64,000 nt of DNA from Hermatobates lingyangjiaoensis (lineage: Eukaryota; Arthropoda; Insecta; Hemiptera; Hermatobatidae), in assembly GCA_026182355.1 (NCBI GenBank), contig JAPFBL010000365.1:186001-250000 (forward strand), in the 5' to 3' direction. The translations under genes and the position numbers were made by a program. This document shows positions 55,095 to 64,000 of the stretch, piece after piece. Positions within the stretch are counted from its first letter, which is position 1. Each line of letters starts with the position of its first letter. A model generated the notes under the pieces. The model had not been told where the DNA came from. It did not search any database and worked only from the letters and a program-made list of their open reading frames with translations.

Positions 55095-55930
55095 AAAAGG
55101 TTTCACATAAAAACGTGAAATAACAATCAATGATCAAACCACAAATGAATGGGAAAACAGGACTAAGATCTTTCAAACTTCAACAGAGTCCCGTTCATTG
55201 TCAAATTCTATAATTTTACCATATCTTGATTCATTGGACCCCCTTCCAATACTAGCCAAACAACATGATTTTAATATAGTGTTTTCTAATCGTAATAATG
55301 TGGCAATATGCTAATAAAAAACTCTCCCAGCGAATTGGAGTCCGGTAGTATTTATAAAATTCCGTGTAAAAATTGCCATAAAATCTATATTAGCCAAACT
55401 GGTAAATCATTAAAGACACGTGTAAAACAACACCAATACAACGTAAGTAGACAGGATAAAAGTAGTGCCTTATTCTTGAATATAAACAATGAAAATCATC
55501 ATATTGATTGGACAGGAGCTAAATTTATTACCTATGAAAAATCAATGTTGTTAAGAAATATGATTGAATCGTCTCTAATTAAATTTAATAGATCCAATAT
55601 TATAAACATTAGTTACGGTCTCTTCAAACTTATACTTTCGTTACGAGGGCAATAGCCTCTTCTAAGAGGGTTGACAGCTAGCGGATAGTTTTTTACTCTT
55701 TCTTACTGTACTCCTTTGTTTCCCCAAACATCCCTTTCTGGACATTAGTCCTTTCCTGCTCCTTCACCCTTTTAAAATACCACTCTTCCCTCCCACTCTT
55801 CTCAACCCCTCACCAGATGTTTTCTACATCTAGTGTTTCAGTTGGGTTTTTGACTTTGACGAAGACCGCTTGTTACGGTTGAAAGATCTTAGTCTTGTTT
55901 TCCCATTTTCATATTGTTGATTGATTATAT
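55095..55930 (+). mobile_element. PLE remnant bounded by family D termini
   Basis: The left side (55095-55180) is a family D arm in minus orientation, tail inverted (GAAATAACAATCAATGATCA, GACTAAGATCTTTC). The right side (55845-55925) is a family D plus-strand motif: stem I GACU/AGUC, core TTGACGA, GAAA, AGATCT, then TTGTTTTCCCATTTTCATAT. Between them is a PLE GIY-YIG coding fragment in plus orientation. The arrangement shows what family D hairpins were once attached to. Confidence 0.85.
55190..55655 (+). pseudogene. PLE GIY-YIG endonuclease, broken
   Basis: One frame gives ILPYLDSLDPLPILAKQHDF, NIVFSNRNN and stops; the next gives LIKNSPSELESGSIYKIPCK, NCHKIYISQTGKSLKTRVKQ, HQYN, then INNENHHIDWTGAKFI and NMIESSLIKF. 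SIYKIPC..C.KIYIxQTGKSL..R..QH is the GIY-YIG/CxxC module of PLEs; the Gly of YIGQT is Ser here. ESSLIK carries the conserved Glu. A frameshift near 55305 separates linker from nuclease. Confidence 0.85.
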
Positions 55931-56024
55931 ATATATAGTTAGTTCACTTTTCGTTGAAAATATGATCCGAAACGGACAAATATAGTTCAATGTAGAAAAA
56001 AAACATAGTGAAATCAAGTTCAAG

Positions 56025-56330
56025 GTAAAATGTATAAACAAACAAAAGTCTCCACACAAATGAAGTTTTATTCAACAACAACAACGCGTTTCGAACACTT
56101 TGTGTTCATCATCAGGTAGATTCCAAGGATGTGGTGCTGAAGGGTTGGTCCAGTGAAAACAATCCTTGTTGTTGAAACCCTTTCCAGTGAAAACAGTGAG
56201 TTGTTTTCACTGGACCAACCCTTCAGCACCACATCCTTAGTGTCTTCCTGATGATGAACACAAAGTGTTCGAAACGCGTTGTTGTTATGGAATAAAACTT
56301 CATTTGTGTGGAGACTTTTGTTTGTTTATC
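56025..56330. repeat. Family A hammerhead hairpin, young copy
   Basis: Minus motif 56083-56114 and plus motif 56248-56280. Outer arms AAAGTCTCCACACAAATGAA and inverse, inner arms GGTTGGTCCAGTGAAAAC and inverse, as at 27994. The left arm keeps CAACAACAACAACGCG. The tail is absent because another element (family I) follows at about 56335. Confidence 0.85.
56248..56280 (+). ncRNA. Hammerhead-like motif, family A, intact core
   Basis: Core CTGATGA (56248-56254), stem II GAACAC/GUGUUC, GAAA (56271-56274), palindrome ACGCGU (56274-56279), U at 56280. Its mirror image is at 56083-56114. Confidence 0.65.
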
Positions 56331-56334
56331 CATT

Positions 56335-56770
56335 CCAATTTCCTCACCTCTGACTTACATAAGTTCGGGACAACATACGTCAGTTCTCCAAAATGTTTAT
56401 TCCTGTACTCCGATATGTTTCGGTCATGATCGACCATTCTCCAGGATAATTATTTACAAAGGTAGTTTCACAACTTACATATAAGGATGGAATGATAAAG
56501 ACATTTTATGTATGTTGTGAAACTACCTTTGTAAATAATATCCTTGAGAATGGTCGATGATGACCGAAACATGTCGGACTACAGGGATACAAATTTTGGA
56601 GAACTGATGTATCTGTCCCTAACTTATGAAAGTCAGGGTCACAAAATTAGAAAAATTTCGAAAAGGTATTAAACTGGAAATAGGCATAAGTTTCAATAGA
56701 ACTTGTATAAACGAAGGCCTGCTCCTCAAAAATATGTATAACCATAATAACATATCTGACCATAACATAC
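56335..56770. repeat. Family I hairpin followed by PLE N-terminus-like peptide
   Basis: Minus motif 56410-56455 (CTGGAGA, stem II GGUC/GACC, GAAA, ACAUAU) and plus motif 56542-56576 (CTTGAGA, GGUC/GACC, GAAA, palindrome ACAUGU, C, GG). Arms include CAAAGGTAGTTTCACAAC and inverse. Directly after, 56626-56745 reads KVRVTKLEKFRKGIKLEIGI and FNRTCINEGLLLKNMYN, the presumed PLE N-terminus. The same terminus follows the PLE at 35.7-36.8 kb. Confidence 0.65.
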
Positions 56771-57480
56771 AAATAAGATATTTCTTTGACATATACTTAA
56801 AAGATTATAGTTTTTTTACTCATTCCCCAACATCAGGTTGAGATTAATAGTTAAATATCAACAAAACGATCATTATGAATAGCACTCTTTTAAATGCAAT
56901 ATGAGTCATTCATTTTATGAATTTATATTAAAGTGACCATGAAATAGCATTGTATGCAAGTGCTATAACTTGTACGCTTCAATAATATTGAAAGATTTAT
57001 TAATCGATTAACTGCTTTACTGGGCTTTCGGTCACTCTTGTGTTCATATTTCCATCTGTAAATGCAAAACCAATCTTTTTGGTGGATTATGATCCACCAT
57101 TAATTACATTGGCTTATGCGAGTTTCATGAGATACGAGTTTAAAAGCTTAGCTGTGATTTAAAAAGTTGCTTTTGAAAAGCCGATGAGAGGCAAAGGCAA
57201 AAACTAGTAATCAACAAGAGGAGAATATTTATGGCGCAATAGGTCGCAACGAAATATTAGGATAGACTTATCAAAGAGGCGAACGCATGCAGCAATATAT
57301 TCTGTTATTCATCTATTGGGAGTAATATATCAATATGTATAGCTACAATGGGAAGCATGTTCTATGAGTCATGCGATACACAAATTGTTACTATCATCTT
57401 CGCAAGTCAGCGTTTACAAATACCAATGTATTTAATATATTTTTACTTTACTATAAGTGAAGTATTAATCATAAGTAAAG
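56771..57480. other. No gene recognised
   Basis: AT-rich intronic DNA. A possible decayed J-type end (GGGCTTTCGGTCACTCTTGT, about 57020) is the only structure noted. Confidence 0.3.
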
Positions 57481-57483
57481 CTG

Positions 57484-57562
57484 GGGCCAGCTTAGCTCAA
57501 TGGTTAACATACTCGCCTCAGAACTGGAAGGTCCGGGGTTCGATACCCACCTGGACCTCGGG
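57484..57562 (+). repeat. tRNA-derived SINE head
   Basis: GGGGCCAGCTTAGCTCAATG starts a tRNA-like unit: box A TTAGCTCAATGG (57492-57503) and a consensus box B GGTTCGATACC (57537-57547). The ends can form an acceptor-like stem with a bulge. The 3' part leads into AT-rich sequence with no terminator run, so this is a SINE or tRNA pseudogene rather than a working tRNA. Confidence 0.7.
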
Positions 57563-57896
57563 TTTTCAGGATAATCAATGAAAATTGAAATATCTTTGTG
57601 TTTCATCATATTACACCAGAGAGTTTGATATTACATCCTCATAATAGTTAGTTACATATTATGTTTACTTATCATTAAGTTGAGTGTAACCAACTCCTGA
57701 TTTTTTTTCAGTAGTTAATTCATTTTGAACTGCATCCATTGATGAGTTTGACATTTTTTAAACAGCATAGTTCATCCTGATCGTTTGGTAGGTAAGTTCA
57801 CTTTGCCTGGTCACACATAATTGGGTTTCATTTCAATTTTACTGATCTTTTGGTTGCTTTTTCTGCAATGCTGTAGCTTTGACTGTGGATTGCATT

Positions 57897-58085
57897 TATA
57901 TAATATATTTATTTATATAATATTTATATATATATATATATATTAATATATACAATATACAATATAGTATATATACATTATATACAATATACAATATATA
58001 CATTAACGTACGTAATAATAATAATGTTTACGCATAATGAAGGTATAGTTTGCTTTCTAGACCTAGACCTAGACCTAGACCTAGG
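57897..58085. repeat. TA-rich tract and (CTAGAC)n
   Basis: A TA-rich block (57897-58010) is followed at 58053-58083 by about four CTAGAC units. The hexamer is not a known telomeric repeat. 58085-59180 has C-rich and T-rich patches (58345-58400) but no gene recognised. Confidence 0.8.
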
Positions 58086-59188
58086 CTACTCGGTCTCACT
58101 CTACCCTCATTGTGAATTACCAATATCCGGATGATAGTTTATGCTATTACGAAGAAAAAAAAAGTACGTGAACTTGAAAGTATGGTTATTTGAAGTACGG
58201 AAACTAGAGGGTTAAGTGTATATTGTTTGTGAAGTTCTATCTCTTCATTTATAATATCTTGTGTTTTAAATCAAATTTATAATTGAAATTAAAAACTGTT
58301 TTGATGGTCTAATGTGTGAAATGTAAACATGATGACTGTCATCCCCCCCCTCTATCACTCTCACTCTGTCACTTCATTTATCTCTTTCTCTTTCTACCTT
58401 CACATCATAACTAATTACCTCTCATAATTTTCACTTGACCTTGAAGCTAATTCAGTTTGTATTTGAAGAGTTCTAAATCAAATTAGTCCCTCCCTCCTTT
58501 TCAAGAATAATTCAAAAGAATACTAGCTAATAGAAAACCAAGTAAAAGAAAACCAAGAATGGACACTGTTATTGTGTTGTATAGGACGAATGTGTTTCTA
58601 AGAAAAATACTTTTAAATTAATTAATCTTTAAATTGTTCAGTAAAAATAATAATCATAAATAATCTTTTTAAAATGGTTAACATACAACATAAATATATA
58701 ACATATAAAATCTTTAATAATAATAATTAATCTTTTAAACTGTTTTAGCTTTAATAAGATCAATTTAACTTTTAGCTGGAATTTAACAATCAGACTTACC
58801 AACCTAACTCTTCCCGATTTCATTTCACTTCATATCTAAAACTCGATACCAACAAAATAATTAGGTTGGACCACCTGGATGATATCCCTTTTTTTTCATT
58901 ATTCCCCCCGTCTTTTTCCATTACTATCCCGGTTTTAAGTACGGGATTAACCGTCTCACAATATTACCTCAAAACTAGATGTAAAAAGTTTTTTTCGTCC
59001 CTTTTGGAGATAAAAATATATAAATAATAGAGGGGATTTAAAGATAAATGTTCTAAAATGAATTCAGGTGCATACAGAAACATGTTCCTTAGTATCGGAA
59101 TGCATGCATATGACTAACATATGGCATATCACTGTCTATCTACTTAATAAATTACAATTTTATAACTGAATATGTAAAAAGGTGTTAC

Positions 59189-59284
59189 CTTTTGGGGCTG
59201 GAGAACTGGTTTTTTTACAATTACAGACATCTTCTCGTGTGCCATTGAAGGTACACTGCCGAACACAGTCATTCTCTAGACAAC
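59189..59284 (-). CDS. Exon 2 recognised: cysteine-rich EGF-like linker
   Basis: Acceptor TGGTGTTGTTTTAG and donor AAAAG/GTAACA bound 96 bp, phase 1 at both sides, the symmetrical phase typical of EGF modules. It reads (G)CLENDCVRQCTFNGTREDVC, then NCKKTSSPAPK. Five cysteines, ending in C-x-C, suggest an EGF-like or knotted module whose last cysteine could be FYKC in the next exon. NGT is an N-glycosylation motif, and the Ser/Pro-rich end looks like a linker before the SEA domain. Confidence 0.75.
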
Positions 59285-59479
59285 CTAAAACAACACCAAA
59301 TAAAGAATCACAAACTGGAAAAAATAAATAAAAATCATCATGAATGTTGCATTAAAGAAAAAATTATCCATTATAAATATTATCAGGGTTATTCAAAAAT
59401 AACAAGATAATAGCAATCAGGTTATCAACAAGAAAAAGATAAAACCCCGTAATCCCAGCTGTGTGGATACCATTGACAA

Positions 59480-61280
59480 ACGTAGGTGAGTTACACTCTT
59501 AGTTACAAGTTATCATACTCTGTACTTAAAACAGTATTTTGTTATCACCTCACTTATAGATTATAACTATAGACTACAGTCTTATTCATTATTATACTAT
59601 CAGTATATTATATATGATTATATACTATCTCTATACTATTAATGAATGTATGGATACTATAATACAATATACACACATTGTATAGAATGTATAGTATACA
59701 ATCTATAATATAGTATAATATGTTATAGTATATAATGTAATATGATACTATCTCTATATTATTATATGAATGTATGGACACTAGAATCGTTGTGGACTTA
59801 TACACGTATATGTGTATGGACATATACATATATGTCCATACACACTTATATTACCATATAAGTATAATTGTATTGGTGTATTCGTATATAAGTGTATACA
59901 TAATTATGTCCATATACGTTTATACACGTATGGACATATACACACGTTGTATAAAATGTATACTATACAATGTATACTATAGTATAATGTATTATAGTAT
60001 ATAATGTACAATTACACTATAGTATATTATAGGTTTTTTACTATAGTTATACTATAGTAATTACTATTACTAATAATAATAGTTACTATAGTAAAGCAGT
60101 AGATGAGTTAAATTCTTAGTTAGAAGTTATCATACTTTGAACTTATAACATATTATTATTGTAACTACACTTATAGATTATAACTATAAATATAGCCATA
60201 TATATTATTATACTATCTTATATGAATGCATGGATAGTATAATATAATATACACAAATGTATAGAATTTATAATATTGAATGTATACTATAGTATAATAT
60301 GTTACAGTACATAATGTACTGCGATACTATAGTGTAGTATAGTATATTATACTATAGTAAACTAGTAGATGAGTTACAATCTTTGTTAAAAGTTATCATA
60401 CTTTGTCCTAATTATTATCACCAAACTGAAATACTACAAGTATAGACTATAGTCTTATATACTCGTATTATTATACTACTTGTATATGATTGAATGAATA
60501 CTATAACATTGTATACACATTGTATAAAATTTTTAGTATACAATGTATATTATCATATAGTACTCTATATGTTATAATGTATAATGATATACTATACTGT
60601 ACTATTCTATACAAATAGTATACTATAGTACACAATATACAATGATAGTATAATGAATCATATATTATATAGCCTTAAATGTGGTACCTTTTGTGTTAGT
60701 CAAGGGAACTCTTCACGCACTTGCCATGGATAAACAACTTTACAGGGGTTTTACAAAACTAATGATATTTCAGATGCAAAGATGGTACAACCGTTCATAA
60801 ACTGACACAACACTAAGTGTATCTCTATTATTAATCTTTACAAAACTGAGTTTAGGTCAACTTTGGTCAGAGCTGTTTAATGTTTTTCCTATGACATATA
60901 ACTGTTGTTACCTTCTGTTGGTATTGCTGACTCGCAGAGAGGACCAGTGAATCTCGGTAGACAAATGCAGTTCACACTCTGCGAACCAACTTGCCTGCAA
61001 CAAAAAAATAACATTGAAATACAATTAATTTATAATATTAAATGTATACTATAGTATAATATGTTACAGTATATAATGTACTGCGATACTATAGTGTAGT
61101 ATAGTATATTATACTATAGTAAATAAGTAGATGAGTTACACTGTTTGTTAAAAGTTATCATACTTTGTCCTTATAATATTTTTTTTTATTATCACCAAAC
61201 TGATAAGACTACAACTGTAGACTATAGTCTTATACAATTATTATACTACCTGTGTATGGTAGCATAGATACTATAACATG
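59480..61280. repeat. Diverged tandem repeats around exon 1
   Basis: Blocks with GTAGATGAGTTACA, AAAAGTTATCATACTTTG, ACTATAGTCTTAT and TATACTATAGTATAATATGT recur at about 59485, 60100, 60365 and 61130. They form TA-rich repeat units of a few hundred bases that flank exon 60912-60994 on both sides. Frames such as 59774-60004 are low-complexity and not genes. Confidence 0.65.
60912..60994 (-). CDS. Exon 1 recognised: end of an EGF-like domain
   Basis: Acceptor TTATTTTTTTGTTGCAG and donor AAG/GTAACA bound 83 bp; entry in phase 2, exit in phase 1. It reads QVGSQSVNCICLPRFTGPLC and ESAIPTE. C-x-C-x8-C with FTG before the last cysteine is the cysteine 4-5-6 part of a classic EGF domain. The upstream exon carrying cysteines 1-3 must lie at higher coordinates and was not found before the end of the window. 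Confidence 0.8.
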
Positions 61281-61305
61281 GTATCTCATTATATTCAACA
61301 GCTAA

Positions 61306-61719
61306 TTCTGAGGTAAAATGGATAAACCAACAAAAGTCTCCACACAAATGAAGTTTTATTCAACGCGTTTCGAACACTTTGTGTTCATCATCAGGAAGAC
61401 ACCAAGGATGTGGTACTGACGTACCACCCTATATACTTCACCCCTATGAATGGTACAGTGTTAACAATACAATCTGGAGCAGAGTAAATAGAATGATAAA
61501 ACCCAAAAGAGATACTCAAAAAAAGAAACTGCTCAAACTAATAGCCACCCAAGTTCACGTCAGTACCACATCCTTGGTGTATTCCTGATGATGAACACAA
61601 AGTGTTCGAAACGCGTTGAATAAAACTTCATTTGTGTGGAGACTTTTGTTGATTTATCCATTTTACCTCAGAATGAGTAAATACCACACAATTACGGTTT
61701 GCACAACTAATGATTTCAA
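61306..61719. repeat. Family A hammerhead hairpin carrying an unrelated insert
   Basis: Outer arms TTCTGAGGTAAAATGGATAA and inverse, minus motif 61363-61394 and plus motif 61585-61617, tail ATGAGTAAATACCACACAAT. Instead of the usual GGTTGGTCCAGTG inner arms, about 150 bp of non-palindromic sequence lies between GACGTACCA and ACGTCAGTACC. It is open in one frame (YILHPYEWYSVNNTIWSRVN, RMIKPKRDTQKKKLLKLIAT), family unknown. Confidence 0.8.
61585..61617 (+). ncRNA. Hammerhead-like motif, family A, intact core
   Basis: Core CTGATGA (61585-61591), stem II GAACAC/GUGUUC, GAAA, palindrome ACGCGU (61611-61616), U at 61617 and GAA after the cut. Confidence 0.65.
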
Positions 61720-61740
61720 CAGCTAATGTTGTAAGTATAG

Positions 61741-62845
61741 GCTTTTTGGGTTCGTGTTCAATTAAGAAAAACTTCTTGTTGCTCTGTGCACCTGGATAAT
61801 AATCCAGGGTTATAGAAAAACATTATTTTCTATATTGGTAATAATATGAATTATTAGCAATAAAGAAAGAACATCTTCAAATTCAATTGGTATTTTGATA
61901 CTTTTGAGTAAGCAACTTAAAATCATGCACCTCTTTTCATCCACTTAATTGAGTCATGGTTTATTAATATTAATATTGTACCTATTTGTCTTCGAAATCT
62001 AATACTAGTAAAAAACATGGAAAGATATCGAAATATTAATATTTTGAGAACACCAGAACGTTATTCTAAACATATTTTGAAAACAGATCCCAATCTTTGT
62101 ATTTTAAAATCTACAGAATCTTAATTCATTTTCTCACAACCAGATCTATTGTTTATAGTTGGAGTACAACAAAGCACAATATTATATTTTTGATAACAGA
62201 TCTCGTTCTTTATATTGCAAGGACAATAGACAAATAATGCATATCGTCACAATTCTCGTACTTTATATTCAGAACACCAAAACGCAATATTCATATTTTG
62301 AGAACAGTAAAACACATTATTCAAATTTGGATAACATGCACCACATTCTTTAAATTGTGACAAATAATTCATATGATGACAACAATTCTCATACTTATGT
62401 TATATTCAGAATGTCAGGACGCATTATTCATATTTTGAAAACAACAAAAACACATAATTCATATTTTGATTATAGATATCATTCATATTTGATTATAATA
62501 GTTCTTAATATTCATAAAACCAAGATATTAATATTTTGAAAAGTAGTCTTATTTTTTCGGACAATAGGACATTTTGTTTACAACGAGTCTCATTTTTCAT
62601 ATTTTCAGTATAATTAATAAACCATGACTCGATTAAGTGGAAGAAAACAGGTGCTTGATTTTAAGTTGCTTACTCAAAAATATAGAATACCAGCTTAATT
62701 TGAAGATATTCTTTCTTTATTGCTAATAATTCATATTATTACCAATATAGAAAATAATGTTTTTCTATAACCCTGGATTATTATCCAGGTGCATAGAGCA
62801 ACAAGAAGTTTTTTTGAATTGAACACGAACGCAAAAATATTAATA
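61741..62845. mobile_element. Non-autonomous element with about 230-bp inverted ends
   Basis: 61741-61970 and 62615-62845 are inverted copies (GGGTTCGTGTTCAATTAAGA, CACCTGGATAATAATCCAGG, GTAAGCAACTTAAAATCATG and their inverses), about 90% alike by eye. The centre is a degenerate minisatellite of roughly 40-bp units (ACAGTAAAACACATTATTCA-like). There is no transposase and no clear target duplication. It could be a foldback or hAT/MULE-type MITE. Confidence 0.75.
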
Positions 62846-62962
62846 ATGTCACTTTATTATTATTAATAATAATTATTATTATTTATTAATTATTATTATA
62901 TTAAGTATTATTAATAAATAATACTTGATTTATTAATAATAGCGCGGGACTTTCCCGTTATA

Positions 62963-63051
62963 CAGTACTCCCAGTACGATTTCATGCCCCTCGTACAAAG
63001 CGGTTTCCTTCAACGTGAAACCAATCTACCCTGTTATAGGGGGGATTACTG
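62963..63051. mobile_element. Small pogo-like MITE
   Basis: CAGTACTCCCAGTACGATTT on the left and GGGGGGATTACTG on the right (inverse CAGTAATCCCCCC), each bordered by TA. At 89 bp it is a minimal element. The CAGTAATCCC end is shared with the Tigger pieces at 8843 and 20011. Confidence 0.6.
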
Positions 63052-63059
63052 TATATCAT

Positions 63060-64000
63060 TTTTTTTTTGTTTTGGACATCTTTAAAATAGAGAATTTATT
63101 CTCTAGTATACCAAGGTTGTTTGCTCAGATTTTTCTAATAAACAGTTTTTCATATGAGTAAATCACACCTCTACCTATTTAAAATTCATAAAACTCACAT
63201 TTTTTAAGTTAGAATATAATTTATAATCTTAATTTGTTATTTAAATGAGCAAAAAACAATGTTAGACATTTTAATAATTGCGTTAGTTTAAAAGCTTTCG
63301 TTTACTATATAGCAAGGCTCAATATAAGTTCATGAAAATAGAAGGAAATACGGTTAACGGCTCATCAAGGCTTTCTAATGCAATAACTGAATCCCTCCAA
63401 TAACTAAATTAAAGAGTTTCTTCCTCAAAAATGATTATATTTTGAATTTTTCAGTAATAATTATTAATGTGAACTTTATTTTGATATAATTCGCCAATAA
63501 CAATTATTATGTTAAGTGACATATTCTTGTTTACATTTCAACAACTTTACATCAAAAACTAATCATATAAAGTTATTTTCTATACCCAATAAAGAAAAAA
63601 AATTAGCAAAATTTTTTCTCTAATGTTTTTCAGGGCACATATATATATTGGGTTTATGTAAAAAAATGTAACACATTTTTAAATATGTTTACTTGTATAA
63701 ACCGGAATCAATATATTTAATTTGTATAAGGGAACAGGTGTTATAAGATTTCTGCTTTCGAGGTTACTGAGATCAGCAAATCGAAACGAATCAAAAAAAA
63801 GATACTATTAAATTGACACGTTGTTATGTTTTTATAGTTCAAATGTGAAAGGTTAGAGGTTAGTGGGTGTAAGAGTGAGGAGGAGGAGAAAGAGATAGCG
63901 CGACATGATGATAGAGTGAGGGGGAGTGTGTGACAGAAAGGGACCGAGAGTGGGAGAAAGAAAGGAAATGGAATCAAAGATGGAGGCAAGCCTAAAGGTC
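63060..64000. other. No gene recognised; purine-rich patch
   Basis: AT-rich DNA up to about 63845, then GA-rich sequence at 63850-63975 (GAGGAGGAGGAGAAAGAG-like). No exon of the EGF/SEA gene was found here on the minus strand. Confidence 0.4.

Noticed and set aside
57484..57562. Functional tRNA gene
   Set aside because: Boxes A and B are good, but the cloverleaf is imperfect, there is no T-run terminator, and the acceptor stem has a bulge. A SINE or pseudogene is more likely.
58053..58083. (CTAGAC)n as telomeric repeat
   Set aside because: Only four units and not a known telomere hexamer or pentamer of animals.

Overview
The window looks like AT-rich nuclear DNA (A+T appears near 70%, not counted) from an invertebrate animal. 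It has spliced exons of an extracellular EGF/SEA-type protein, tRNA-derived SINEs, Jockey-type LINE, mariner, Tigger/pogo and hAT remnants, and above all Penelope-like elements (PLEs). A mollusc (perhaps a cephalopod) or a chelicerate would fit, but the sequence alone does not settle it. There is no prokaryotic gene organisation; almost every short open frame is spurious or belongs to a mobile element.

Host gene. Five small exons lie on the minus strand at 60912-60994, 59189-59284, 51017-51108, 30201-30265 and 25892-26054. Each has AG/GT borders and the intron phases agree at all four joins (1, 1, 0, 2). Conceptually joined they encode the end of an EGF-like domain, a cysteine-rich linker and most of a SEA-like domain. 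The introns (about 1.6, 8.1, 20.8 and 4.1 kb) are packed with repeats. Both gene ends lie outside the window or were not recognised.

Mobile DNA. PLE coding remnants (reverse transcriptase and/or GIY-YIG endonuclease) occur near 29.0, 34.2, 35.7-36.8, 39.0-39.5, 39.8-40.5, 44.8 and 55.2-55.65 kb, and short PLE N-terminus-like peptides near 7.6, 33.8, 43.9-44.2, 37.1 and 56.7 kb. Other elements are a mariner remnant (5.6-6.3 kb), Tigger/pogo pieces (8.8-10.2, 20.0-21.0, 63.0 kb), a 437-bp hAT MITE with a perfect 8-bp target duplication (21.66-22.09 kb), a Jockey-like 3' end (22.2-22.8 kb), SINEs (46.6, 47.9, 57.5 kb), a GC-richer repeat of unknown class (16.6-17.3 and 42.5 kb) and long inverted-repeat elements (52.4-53.3 and 61.7-62.8 kb).

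Main discovery candidate. At least ten families of small, mostly hairpin-shaped repeats carry a hammerhead-ribozyme-like core: CUGANGA, a stem II hairpin, then GAAA. The GAA is followed in each family by a different palindrome of the form A...U (ACGCGU, ACCGGU, AGCGCU, AGAUCU, ACAUGU, AUAU, AGCU, ACGU) and then C or U at the expected cleavage site. This pattern fits hammerheads with a very short stem III that can pair between two RNA copies. Several families sit at the ends of PLE coding remnants, so the hairpins look like non-autonomous derivatives of several PLE lineages. Many lie against (TA)n tracts.

Layout: 0-12 kb repeats with little else; 12.9-19.3 kb hairpins and an unknown GC-richer repeat; 20-25 kb DNA transposons, LINE and a 130-bp satellite; 25.9-61 kb the gene with repeat-filled introns; 61-64 kb inverted-repeat elements.
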